Shown here: positions 1 to 6,424 of the stretch, in pieces
Layout: the number at the start of each line of letters is the position of its first letter
How positions within the stretch are numbered: the first letter of the stretch is position 1
Assembly: GCA_937928015.1 (NCBI GenBank)
Contig: CALFXA010000081.1
Span: forward strand, 1 to 10,884
DNA from: an uncultured Anaerolineales bacterium
GTDB lineage: Bacteria; Chloroflexota; Anaerolineae; Anaerolineales; Villigracilaceae
Reading direction: 5' to 3'
DNA length: 10,884 nucleotides
Made by a program: the position numbers and the translations under genes
The notes under the pieces: generated by a model
What the model saw: the letters and a program-made list of their open reading frames with translations, nothing else
Database searches by the model: none
What the model was told of the DNA's origin: nothing

Positions 1-329
1 CTGGCCAAGATGCCACTGCCGACGGCAGCAACAGCATCGTCAAGGGTGAACTCACTGTCACCATCCTGAAGGACATCCGCAACCTGTCCCCGCTGGCCGT
101 GGACGTGATGGACAAGTTGATCAAGGGTCAGACCGTCGATGGCATGAAGAACTTCACCCTGGCCGAACTGACCGTGGACGACACCAAGACGGGCGAAGTG
201 CCCTGCGTGTTCCTCCAGGTCCAGCAGGTCAACAAGGATAACGTGTATGACCTCGTTGTGAAGAGCGGCTTCCAGCCCTACGACGATGTCTATCGTGACA
301 TCCCCGAAGGTCAGCGTCCTCCCAAGCCC
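1..329 (+). repeat. Tandem in-frame repeat, copy 1 (C-terminal part of XylF domain 1)
   Basis: This stretch aligns without gaps to 1045-1373, at an offset of 1044 nt (348 codons). By hand count there are 27 mismatches in 329 positions (about 92% identity). Bases 1-55 match exactly. The mismatches fall in 24 codons, of which 16 are synonymous and 8 change an amino acid. Where copy 2 has its TAA stop, copy 1 reads on as GGC into an Ala/Pro linker. The left boundary of the repeat is outside the window. Confidence 0.95.
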
Positions 330-1376
330 GGCGAAGCTGCCGCTCCTGCGGCCCCGGCTGAAAAAGTCAAGATCGGCCTATCCTTCTCTGACTTTGCGAC
401 CGAACGCTGGAAGAACGAAGAAGTTTTGATGCGCGGCCTTCTCGAAGGAATGGGCTACGAGGTCATTTCGGCGGAAGCCAACCATGACGTCAAACTGCAG
501 AACGACCAGATCGACAACATGGTCACTCAGGGCGTGAAGGGCTTGATCGTCATTGCCGAAGACGGCGATGCCGTGGTCACTTCTGTGGACAAGGCTGCGG
601 ATGCGGGCGTGAAGGTCATCGCTTATGACCGCCTGATCAAGACCTCCAAGATCGCTGCCTATCTGTCCTTCGACAACGTCGAGGTTGGTCGCCAGCAGGC
701 TCTGGGCGTCATGAAGGCTCTGGGCGTCGATGATGGCAAGTGGACCAAGGACAATCCTGCCAAGGTCGTCATGCTCGGCGGTTCCCCCACCGACAATAAC
801 GCCACCCTGTTCCGCAAGGGACAGATGGAAATCGTCCAGCCTTACGTTGACCAGGGCATTGTGACAATCGTTGCCGACCAGTGGGTCGACAACTGGGATG
901 CCGCCAACGCCCTCAAGATCATGGAAAACATCCTGACTGCTCAGAGCAATAAGATCGATGCCGTGGTCGCCTCCAATGATGGCACCGCCCTCGGCGCCCT
1001 CCAGGCGATGAAGGCCCAAGGCCTGGCTGGCAAAGTGCCGATCTCTGGCCAAGATGCCACTGCCGACGGCAGCAACAGCATCGTCAAGGGTGAACTCACC
1101 GTCTCCATCCTGAAGGACATCCGCAACCTGTCCCCGCTTGCCGTGGACGTGATGGACAAGCTGCTCAAGGGCGAGGCTGTCGATGGCATGAAGAACTTCA
1201 CCCTGGCCGAACTGACCGTCGACAACACCAAGACGGGCGAAGTGCCCTGCGTGTTCTTGAAGGTTGAGCAGGTCAACAAGGATAACGTGTACGATCTCGT
1301 TGTGAAGAGTGGCTTCCAGAGCTATGACGATGTCTATCGTGATATCCCCGAAGGCCAACGCCCTCCCAAACCCTAA
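1..1376 (+). CDS. xylF: Tandem-domain D-xylose ABC transporter substrate-binding protein (5' partial)
   Basis: This is a secreted sugar-binding protein of the XylF/RbsB type I periplasmic-binding family, which captures D-xylose outside the membrane for XylGH. The frame is open from base 3, so the start and any signal peptide or lipobox lie left of the window; the internal ATG at 99 is not the start. Codons 3-329 are the C-terminal ~109 residues of a first XylF domain. Codons 330-365 encode the linker GEAAAPAAPAEK. Bases 366-1373 encode a complete second domain of 336 residues, close to mature E. coli XylF. Domain 2 keeps the family motifs ERW near its N-terminus, AYDRL, GGSPTDNNA, DQWVDNW, ASNDGTA and GQDA, which include the Arg/Trp/Asp/Asn sugar contacts of known XylF structures. 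The first copy shows GQDA as well. Normal XylF has one domain, so the in-frame duplication is unusual. The sugar could be another pentose, but xylA and xylB nearby favour xylose. Confidence 0.93.
   Translation, partial: GQDATADGSNSIVKGELTVTILKDIRNLSPLAVDVMDKLIKGQTVDGMKNFTLAELTVDDTKTGEVPCVFLQVQQVNKDNVYDLVVKSGFQPYDDVYRDIPEGQRPPKPGEAAAPAAPAEKVKIGLSFSDFATERWKNEEVLMRGLLEGMGYEVISAEANHDVKLQNDQIDNMVTQGVKGLIVIAEDGDAVVTSVDKAADAGVKVIAYDRLIKTSKIAAYLSFDNVEVGRQQALGVMKALGVDDGKWTKDNPAKVVMLGGSPTDNNATLFRKGQMEIVQPYVDQGIVTIVADQWVDNWDAANALKIMENILTAQSNKIDAVVASNDGTALGALQAMKAQGLAGKVPISGQDATADGSNSIVKGELTVSILKDIRNLSPLAVDVMDKLLKGEAVDGMKNFTLAELTVDNTKTGEVPCVFLKVEQVNKDNVYDLVVKSGFQSYDDVYRDIPEGQRPPKP
1045..1373 (+). repeat. 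Tandem in-frame repeat, copy 2 (C-terminal part of XylF domain 2)
   Basis: This is the second copy of the segment at 1-329, ending immediately before the TAA stop at 1374-1376. The exact 348-codon period equals the 336-residue domain plus the 12-residue linker. The duplicated unit is therefore a whole binding domain with its linker, not only this C-terminal portion. Confidence 0.95.
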
Positions 1377-1397
1377 TTGACTTTCTGTCACACTTAC

Positions 1398-1425
1398 CCC
1401 CGGTCTCCAATATTGGAGACCGGGG
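1398..1425. promoter_or_regulatory. 28-bp perfect palindrome / stem-loop between xylF and xylG
   Basis: The left arm CCCCGGTCTCCAAT is followed directly by its exact reverse complement ATTGGAGACCGGGG. As RNA this can form an 11-bp GC-rich stem with an AAUAUU loop. It starts 21 bases after the xylF stop, and no T-run follows, so it is not a standard intrinsic terminator. Known transporter operons often carry such a hairpin after the binding-protein gene, where it protects the upstream mRNA or partly terminates transcription so that binding protein outnumbers membrane components. That role is inferred here. A protein-binding operator is the alternative, since the DNA itself is fully symmetric. 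Confidence 0.8.
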
Positions 1426-1507
1426 AACTCGATGAGCAAAATATCTTTGTTACAAAATTTATACAAAAGGAAATTGCAGACATTTCAAGCCCTGCTTTGG
1501 ATGAAGC

Positions 1508-1522
1508 AAAGGAGATAATGTG
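1508..1522 (+). promoter_or_regulatory. Ribosome binding site and GTG start of xylG
   Basis: AAAGGAG (1508-1514) lies 5 bases before GTG at 1520-1522, which opens the xylG frame. An in-frame TGA at 1502-1504 excludes any earlier start. An ATG at 1518-1520 overlaps the GTG but is in another frame and reaches a stop after 12 codons, so it would yield no XylG. The ATG/GTG overlap may draw some initiations away from xylG. Confidence 0.75.
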
Positions 1523-3073
1523 GAAAACGATATTATCCTCGAATTCAAGGACGTGACGAAGAAATTTCCCGGGGTGGTGGCATTGAATGATGTTTCCTTC
1601 AAGATTCGTCGCGGCGAAATCCACGGCATCTGCGGGGAAAATGGCGCAGGTAAATCCACGCTGATGAAGATCCTTTCGGGTGTTTATCCAAAAAACACCT
1701 ATGAAGGCAGCGTGCTCTATAACGGCGAGGAGTTAAGGTTGGGGGAACGGGCCATTCAGGAAGCGGGGAGTAAAGGAATTGCGATTGTTTACCAGGAGCT
1801 TACCCTCGTTCCCACCATGTCAGTGGGCGAGAACGTTTATTTGGGGCGGGAGCCATTGGAGCGCGGCTCAATCGATTGGAACAAGTTATATGCAGACACG
1901 CGGGGAATCCTGGAAAAGTATCAATTGGATGTCCCGCCGCAGGCAATGGTGAAAAGCCTGGGGGTCGGGAAGATGCAAATGGTGGAAATCGCCAAGGCCC
2001 TCTCGGAGGATGCGAAGGTTCTGATTCTCGATGAGCCGACCAGCGCCCTCAGCGAAGCCGAGATCGACAGGTTGATGGACATCCTGAAGACCCTCAAGAA
2101 GAACGGCATTACCTGCATTTACATTACCCATAAGCTGGAGGAACTCTTCCGCATTACTGACAAGATCACGGTCATGCGGGACGGCAAGGAGATCGTCACC
2201 AAGCCGACCATGGAGTTCACCCAGGAGAGTCTGGTCAGTTACATGGTGGGGCGGGAAATGAAGGAGCGCTTCCCGAAGGCGAAACGCTTACCCGGTGAAG
2301 TTATTTTCAAGGTCGAAAATCTGAAGGCGCTCGATCCCGATGATGCAAGCCGCGGCGTCTTGAACGGCGTCAGCTTCGAGGTCCGCAAAGGCGAGATTTT
2401 GGGGATTGCCGGTCTGATGGGCGCCGGGCGAACCGAGTTGGTGATGACCCTGTTCGGCGAATACGCCAAGATTGTGGACGGAAAAATTACACTGAATGGC
2501 AAAGAGATAAAACCCACCAGCGCTCGTCAGGCGATCAACGCAGGCCTGAGCCTGGTGCCTGAAGATCGCAAGGGCATGGGGCTGATCCTGATCCAATCCA
2601 TTTTGAAGAATATTTCGCTGCCTAATCTCGATCAATTCTCGGGATTCTTCCGCATCGATGCCGACGCGGAATTGCGGGCCAGCCTGACCCAATCGAAGAG
2701 TCTGACGATCAAGGCGCCCAGCCTCGAATCGACGGTCGAGACCCTTTCGGGCGGAAACCAGCAGAAGGTGGTCATTTCGAAGTGGCTGCTTTCGAAGCCG
2801 TCTGTGTTGATCATGGATGATCCCACCCGCGGCATCGATGTCGGAGCCAAGTACGAGATTTACAAACTGATGAATGAATTGGCGGAAAAGGGCGTTGCCA
2901 TCATTATGATCTCCAGCGACCTTGAGGAGGTGCTGGGCATGAGTGACCGGGTCATGGTGATGTGTCGTGGACATTCGACCGAAACCCTGCCTGTCGCCGA
3001 GGCAACTGTGGAACGCGTGATGACACTCGCTACAGGTGTTTCATCCGACGAAAAATTGATGAAGGCAAATTGA
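1520..3073 (+). CDS. xylG: Xylose ABC transporter ATP-binding protein (two fused NBDs)
   Basis: This is the cytoplasmic ATPase that powers xylose import through XylH. At 517 residues it has the two-NBD build of the RbsA/MglA/XylG family. NBD1 shows Walker A GENGAGKST (39-47), Q-loop Q92, Walker B VLILDE (167-172) and H-loop H204, but its signature is a degenerate LGVGKMQ. NBD2 has the Walker A variant GLMGAGRTE (298-306) with Arg for Lys, the intact signature LSGGNQQK (409-416) and no H-loop His (ISSDLEE). This asymmetry is normal for the family: the working ATP site pairs NBD1 Walker motifs with the NBD2 signature. The NBD2 Walker B reads VLIMDD (429-434), with Asp where relatives usually have the Glu of DEPTRG. 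The gene lies 143 bases after xylF and 9 bases before xylH. The start is GTG with AAAGGAG 5 bases upstream. The xylose assignment rests on context, because sugar ATPases of this family look alike. Confidence 0.93.
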   Translation: MENDIILEFKDVTKKFPGVVALNDVSFKIRRGEIHGICGENGAGKSTLMKILSGVYPKNTYEGSVLYNGEELRLGERAIQEAGSKGIAIVYQELTLVPTMSVGENVYLGREPLERGSIDWNKLYADTRGILEKYQLDVPPQAMVKSLGVGKMQMVEIAKALSEDAKVLILDEPTSALSEAEIDRLMDILKTLKKNGITCIYITHKLEELFRITDKITVMRDGKEIVTKPTMEFTQESLVSYMVGREMKERFPKAKRLPGEVIFKVENLKALDPDDASRGVLNGVSFEVRKGEILGIAGLMGAGRTELVMTLFGEYAKIVDGKITLNGKEIKPTSARQAINAGLSLVPEDRKGMGLILIQSILKNISLPNLDQFSGFFRIDADAELRASLTQSKSLTIKAPSLESTVETLSGGNQQKVVISKWLLSKPSVLIMDDPTRGIDVGAKYEIYKLMNELAEKGVAIIMISSDLEEVLGMSDRVMVMCRGHSTETLPVAEATVERVMTLATGVSSDEKLMKAN

Positions 3074-3082
3074 GGTAATTCC

Positions 3083-4288
3083 ATGGATACCACCAACCAA
3101 AATGCACTCAAAAAAGAAGGCTTTCTCTCTGAACTGTATGGGGTGTTGCGCCTAAACATACAGACGTATACGATCCTGTTGGCGCTGATCGGGATCTGGG
3201 GCATCTTCTTTTTCACCACAGGGGGGACCTACCTGGCGTCACAGAACGTGTCCAATCTTTTCCGCCAAATGTCGGTGACGGCGTTCCTGGCGGCGGGCAT
3301 GGTGCTGGTGATCGTGATCGGCGGCATCGACCTGTCTGTGGGGAAGCTGGCGGGTTTCGTGTCAGTCGTAGCGGCATATTTCCAGGCCCACATCTGGTTC
3401 GAATATCTGCCCGACCAGCCGTTGCTGGCCGCCGCCCTGACCGTGGTCGTCAGCCTCCTGGTCGGCGCGCTATTCGGCGCGCTCCAGGGATATATCATTG
3501 CGTATCTGCGGGTGCCATCATTCATCGTCACGCTGGGCGGTCAATGGCTGCTCAACGGGTTGATTCTGCTGGTCACGGCTGGAAAGACCATCCCGGCAAA
3601 CCAGCCCTGGTTTTCGGATATTGCCCAGGGATATGTCCCAGTCACATGGGGGTGGATCCTGGGGCTCGTAGCCATCGCCTTCCTGTTCTGGAGCATGTTC
3701 AACAGCCGTCAGAGCAAGCAGAAACATGGTTTTGCGTTGCGAAACATCTACATCGACCTGTTGGCCACCGGGTTTGCCGCGTTGATCATCCTGATCTATG
3801 TCTATAACGTCAATAGCTACAAGGGCATTCAAAACCCGGTCTTGCTGTTGGCCGTGACCGCCATGATCATGATCTACCTGGCGAACAACACCCGCTTCGG
3901 GCGGTACGCGTACGCAATCGGCGGGAATCGTGAGGCGGCACGCCTCTCGGGAATCAACATCCCCCGCATGACGTTCAACATCTTCGTCCTGATGGGTTTC
4001 CTCTCCGGCGTGGGCGGAATCGTGCTGGCGTCTTATGTGGGCTACGGGACGATTGCGGCGGGCGCGGGATATGAGTTGGACGCCATCGCCAGTTGTATCC
4101 TCGGCGGTACGTCCACCCTCGGCGGCATTGGGACGATCCAGGGTGCGATGATCGGTGCCCTGATCATTGCCAGCTTGTCTACGGGCCTGCAAATGATGAA
4201 CGTCGCCCCGGCCTGGCAATATGTTTTGAAGGCAATTGTGTTGGTCCTGGCAGTATTGGCCGACGTATATTTCAAGAAAAAAGGTTAA
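3083..4288 (+). CDS. xylH: Xylose ABC transporter permease
   Basis: This is the inner-membrane channel subunit of the xylose importer, of the RbsC/XylH/AraH (BPD_transp_2) family. The 401 residues are about the length of E. coli XylH (393). Hydrophobic segments lie near residues 28-47, 62-80, 84-102, 113-141, 145-166, 189-206, 224-243, 252-267, 298-320, 335-366 and 378-397, giving about 10-11 membrane spans. Typical motifs are GGIDLSVG (80-87), a cytoplasmic loop with [12 protein letters not shown] (280-291), which in this family contacts the ATPase, and [10 protein letters not shown] near residues 339-348. A polar stretch at 207-222 ([10 protein letters not shown] and following) fits the cytoplasmic loop that separates the halves in XylH-type permeases. 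ATG at 3083 follows GAGG (3072-3075), and xylA begins 4 bases after its stop, so translation is probably coupled. Confidence 0.93.
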   Translation: MDTTNQNALKKEGFLSELYGVLRLNIQTYTILLALIGIWGIFFFTTGGTYLASQNVSNLFRQMSVTAFLAAGMVLVIVIGGIDLSVGKLAGFVSVVAAYFQAHIWFEYLPDQPLLAAALTVVVSLLVGALFGALQGYIIAYLRVPSFIVTLGGQWLLNGLILLVTAGKTIPANQPWFSDIAQGYVPVTWGWILGLVAIAFLFWSMFNSRQSKQKHGFALRNIYIDLLATGFAALIILIYVYNVNSYKGIQNPVLLLAVTAMIMIYLANNTRFGRYAYAIGGNREAARLSGINIPRMTFNIFVLMGFLSGVGGIVLASYVGYGTIAAGAGYELDAIASCILGGTSTLGGIGTIQGAMIGALIIASLSTGLQMMNVAPAWQYVLKAIVLVLAVLADVYFKKKG

Positions 4289-4292
4289 TGAA

Positions 4293-5462
4293 ATGAGCAA
4301 AACTTACGAACCCAAACCTGAGCATAAGTTCACCTTCGGTCTCTGGACCGTGGGCAACAGGGGCCGTGATCCGTTCGGCGATCCCGTCCGCGAGACGAAA
4401 ACCCCCGCCGAATTGGTCTACCTGTTGGGCGAGGTGGGCGCGTACGGCGTCAACTTCCACGACAACGACCTGATCCCCATCGACGCCACACCCGCCGAGG
4501 CGGAAGCCATCAAGAAGGATTTCCGCAAGGCCTTGGACGATACGGGCCTGGTCGTGCCGATGGCGACCACCAACCTGTTCGGCGATCCCATCTTCAAGGA
4601 CGGCGCCTTCACCAGCAACGATCCAAAGGTCCGCGCGTACGCGCTGCAGAAGACCATGAAGGCCATCGACCTGGGTGTGGAATTCGGCGCGAAGACCTAC
4701 GTCTTCTGGGGCGGACGCGAAGGCGTCGAAACGGATTCCTCCAAGAATGCCGCCGAGGCCATCAAGCGCAATCGCGAGGCTATGAACTTCCTGTGCGAGT
4801 ACGTGCTCGACAATAAATATGATCTGAAGTTGGCGCTCGAAGCCAAGCCCAACGAACCGCGCGGCGACATCTACAACCCGACCACGGGGCACATGCTGGC
4901 CTTCATCGCCACCCTCGACCATCCCGAGATGGTTGGTGTCAACCCCGAGGTGGCGCACGAGCACATGGCGGGCATCAACTTCATGCACGGCGTGGCCCAG
5001 GCCTGGGAAGCGGGCAAGCTCTTCCACATCGACCTGAACGATCAGTATCCTGGCCGTTACGATCAGGACCTGCGCTTCGGTTCACGAGATCTCAAGGCCG
5101 CTTTCTACCTGGTCAAGTTCCTGGAAGATGTAAAATACGACGGTTCACGTCACTTCGACGCGCACGCCTATCGCACCGAAGACTTTGAGGGTGTGAAGGA
5201 CTTCGCCCGCGGTTGCATGCGCACCTACCTGATCCTCAAGGAAAAGGCTGCCCAGTTCAACGCGGACGAGGAGATTCAGTCCATTCTGGCCGAGATCAAC
5301 GCAGACGATGGCTCGATGAGCGGCTTCTTCGGCAAGTACTCCGCCGAGAAGGCCAAGGCCCTCAAGGCTCAACCCTTCGACCGCGCAGCGATCAGCGCCC
5401 GAGGCCTGAAGTATGAACGCCTCGATCAGTTGACCGTCGACCTGCTGTTGGGTACCCGCTAA
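4293..5462 (+). CDS. xylA: Xylose isomerase, short (class I, Streptomyces-type)
   Basis: The enzyme converts D-xylose to D-xylulose in the cytoplasm with two divalent metal ions. The 389-residue protein matches the short actinobacterial class (about 387) rather than the ~440-residue E. coli class. Active-site residues are all visible and sit two positions later than in Streptomyces enzymes: W18, F28 (DPFGD), catalytic H56 and D59 (NFHDND), W139, E183 and K185 ([11 protein letters not shown]), E219 and H222 (NPEVAHEHM), D247 (HIDLND), D257 and D259 (DQDLRFG), D289 (HFDAHAYR). These include the metal ligands of both sites. The ATG at 4293 follows AAAAAAGG after the xylH stop, 4 bases away. An in-frame ATG at 4236 lies inside xylH and would add non-homologous residues, so it was not used. 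An intrinsic terminator follows at 5477-5514. Confidence 0.96.
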   Translation: MSKTYEPKPEHKFTFGLWTVGNRGRDPFGDPVRETKTPAELVYLLGEVGAYGVNFHDNDLIPIDATPAEAEAIKKDFRKALDDTGLVVPMATTNLFGDPIFKDGAFTSNDPKVRAYALQKTMKAIDLGVEFGAKTYVFWGGREGVETDSSKNAAEAIKRNREAMNFLCEYVLDNKYDLKLALEAKPNEPRGDIYNPTTGHMLAFIATLDHPEMVGVNPEVAHEHMAGINFMHGVAQAWEAGKLFHIDLNDQYPGRYDQDLRFGSRDLKAAFYLVKFLEDVKYDGSRHFDAHAYRTEDFEGVKDFARGCMRTYLILKEKAAQFNADEEIQSILAEINADDGSMSGFFGKYSAEKAKALKAQPFDRAAISARGLKYERLDQLTVDLLLGTR

Positions 5463-5476
5463 TCCCGATAGCCCCG

Positions 5477-5514
5477 ATGCGGCGCGCTCAATCAGACGGG
5501 CGCGCCGCATTTTT
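5477..5514 (+). terminator. Intrinsic terminator inside the xyl cluster, after xylA
   Basis: ATGCGGCGCGC (5477-5487) and its exact complement GCGCGCCGCAT (5500-5510) form an 11-bp stem with a 12-base loop, followed by a run of five T (5510-5514). It starts 14 bases after the xylA stop and ends 19 bases before the likely start of the next gene. The stem and T-run are seen directly. Partial readthrough into the mutarotase-like gene and xylB is inferred, because no convincing promoter fits in the short gap. Confidence 0.85.
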
Positions 5515-5523
5515 AGAATAGCC

Positions 5524-5536
5524 AAGGATGTCTATG
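5524..5536 (+). promoter_or_regulatory. Ribosome binding site deciding the start of the mutarotase-like gene
   Basis: AAGGA (5524-5528) lies 5 bases before the ATG at 5534-5536. It overlaps the alternative in-frame ATG at 5528, which is too close to be served by it. The ATG at 5534 is therefore the better start. Confidence 0.65.
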
Positions 5537-6421
5537 GAAACGATTCAATATCAAGGTCTGGACTGTGTCGCTTTGGAGAACGCCTCCCTGAGCCTGCTGG
5601 TCACGCAATCGGTGGGACCGCGCATCTTGTCGCTTCGATACAAAGGCGGCGAAAACCTGTTCGCGGAATTACCCAATGTCATCTCTGAGCGTCCCGATGG
5701 GAAGATCTTCCACTTCCGCGGTGGACATCGCTTGTGGCACTCGCCCGAAGCGATGCCGCGTACCTATGCCCTCGACGATGAACCCGTGGAGATCACCACC
5801 CCCGCCGAGGGCGGCCTGCTGGTCAGACAAAAAGCGGATGCGGAGACGGGCATCGAAAAATCGCTTCACATCTCGCTGGTGGAAAACCAATCGCGGGTGG
5901 TCGTGCGTCACACGTTGACCAATCGAGGCTTGTGGCCTATCGAATGTGCGCCCTGGGCCATTACTCAGCTCCGCACGGGCGGGGTGGCGATCCTGCCGCA
6001 GTCGCGCGAGGAGACGAACATGCTGCCGAACCGTTCCCTGGCGATCTGGCCGTACGTGGACTTTGCCAGTCAGCAGGTGACCTGGGGCAACCACTACCTC
6101 CTGATCCGCGCCGAGATGACGGGGCCCTTCAAGGTCGGGTTCCCGAATCCGCGCGGCTGGCTGGCCTACTGGCTAGACGGCACGCTATTCGTCAAGCGCG
6201 CCGCCTTCGATGCCAGCGCGGCGTATTACGATTTCGGCAGTTCGAGCGAGTGCTACTGCAACGACAAATTCATCGAGTTGGAAACGCTGTCCCCCATCCA
6301 CCGCTTCGAACCAGGCGGATCGGCCGAGCACGTCGAGACCTGGGACGTGTACGAAGGGGTCGACTATCCCGCCGATGAGGATGCCGCGCAGGCCATTGCC
6401 GACAAGCTGGGATTGGAGTAA
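5534..6421 (+). CDS. Aldose 1-epimerase-like (galactose mutarotase-fold) protein in the xyl operon
   Basis: The protein (295 residues from ATG 5534; 297 from ATG 5528) resembles the galactose-mutarotase-like beta-sandwich proteins, including the poorly characterised DUF4380-type group, rather than classical GalM. Visible marks, numbered from ATG 5528, are an early GPRILSL strand (30-36), a GGHRLWHSPE motif (65-74) with two His (67, 71), APWAI (141-145) and FIELETLSPI (248-257), whose acidic residues could include the catalytic base. In known mutarotases two His and a Glu catalyse interconversion of alpha and beta sugar anomers. Assigning H67/H71 and E250 or E252 to these roles is inference. 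Its place between xylA and xylB suggests xylose mutarotation, which would supply the anomer used by the isomerase. The gene follows an intrinsic terminator and ends 3 bases before xylB, whose ribosome site overlaps its last codons. No signal peptide is seen, so it is probably cytoplasmic. Confidence 0.75.
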   Translation: METIQYQGLDCVALENASLSLLVTQSVGPRILSLRYKGGENLFAELPNVISERPDGKIFHFRGGHRLWHSPEAMPRTYALDDEPVEITTPAEGGLLVRQKADAETGIEKSLHISLVENQSRVVVRHTLTNRGLWPIECAPWAITQLRTGGVAILPQSREETNMLPNRSLAIWPYVDFASQQVTWGNHYLLIRAEMTGPFKVGFPNPRGWLAYWLDGTLFVKRAAFDASAAYYDFGSSSECYCNDKFIELETLSPIHRFEPGGSAEHVETWDVYEGVDYPADEDAAQAIADKLGLE

Positions 6422-6424
6422 CGC

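Noticed and set aside
99..101. ATG at 99 as the start of xylF
   Set aside because: The same frame is open to the left edge and encodes XylF-like residues from base 3, so 99 is an internal methionine.
1..1376. xylF repeat as a simple assembly duplication
   Set aside because: The two copies differ at 27 of 329 positions, mostly silently, and are joined by a unique in-frame linker. A misassembled duplicate would be identical or break the frame. Long reads would still be the decisive test.
1447..1465. Possible promoter (TTGTTA / TATACA-like) before xylG
   Set aside because: The AT-rich stretch contains -35-like and -10-like words, but the spacing between them is wrong for a sigma-70 promoter.
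378..1466. 362-codon open frame on the minus strand opposite xylF
   Set aside because: It lies wholly antisense to a clear XylF domain, has no ribosome site or recognisable domain, and is the expected shadow of a gene with strong codon bias.
1495..1511. Small hairpin CTTTG/CAAAG that could cover the xylG ribosome site
   Set aside because: Only 5 base pairs, mostly A-T, so too weak to claim as a regulatory element or riboswitch.
4236..4292. Upstream in-frame ATG that would extend xylA into xylH
   Set aside because: The extra residues are not isomerase-like, the region codes for the XylH C-terminus, and ATG 4293 has a better placed ribosome site and normal family length.
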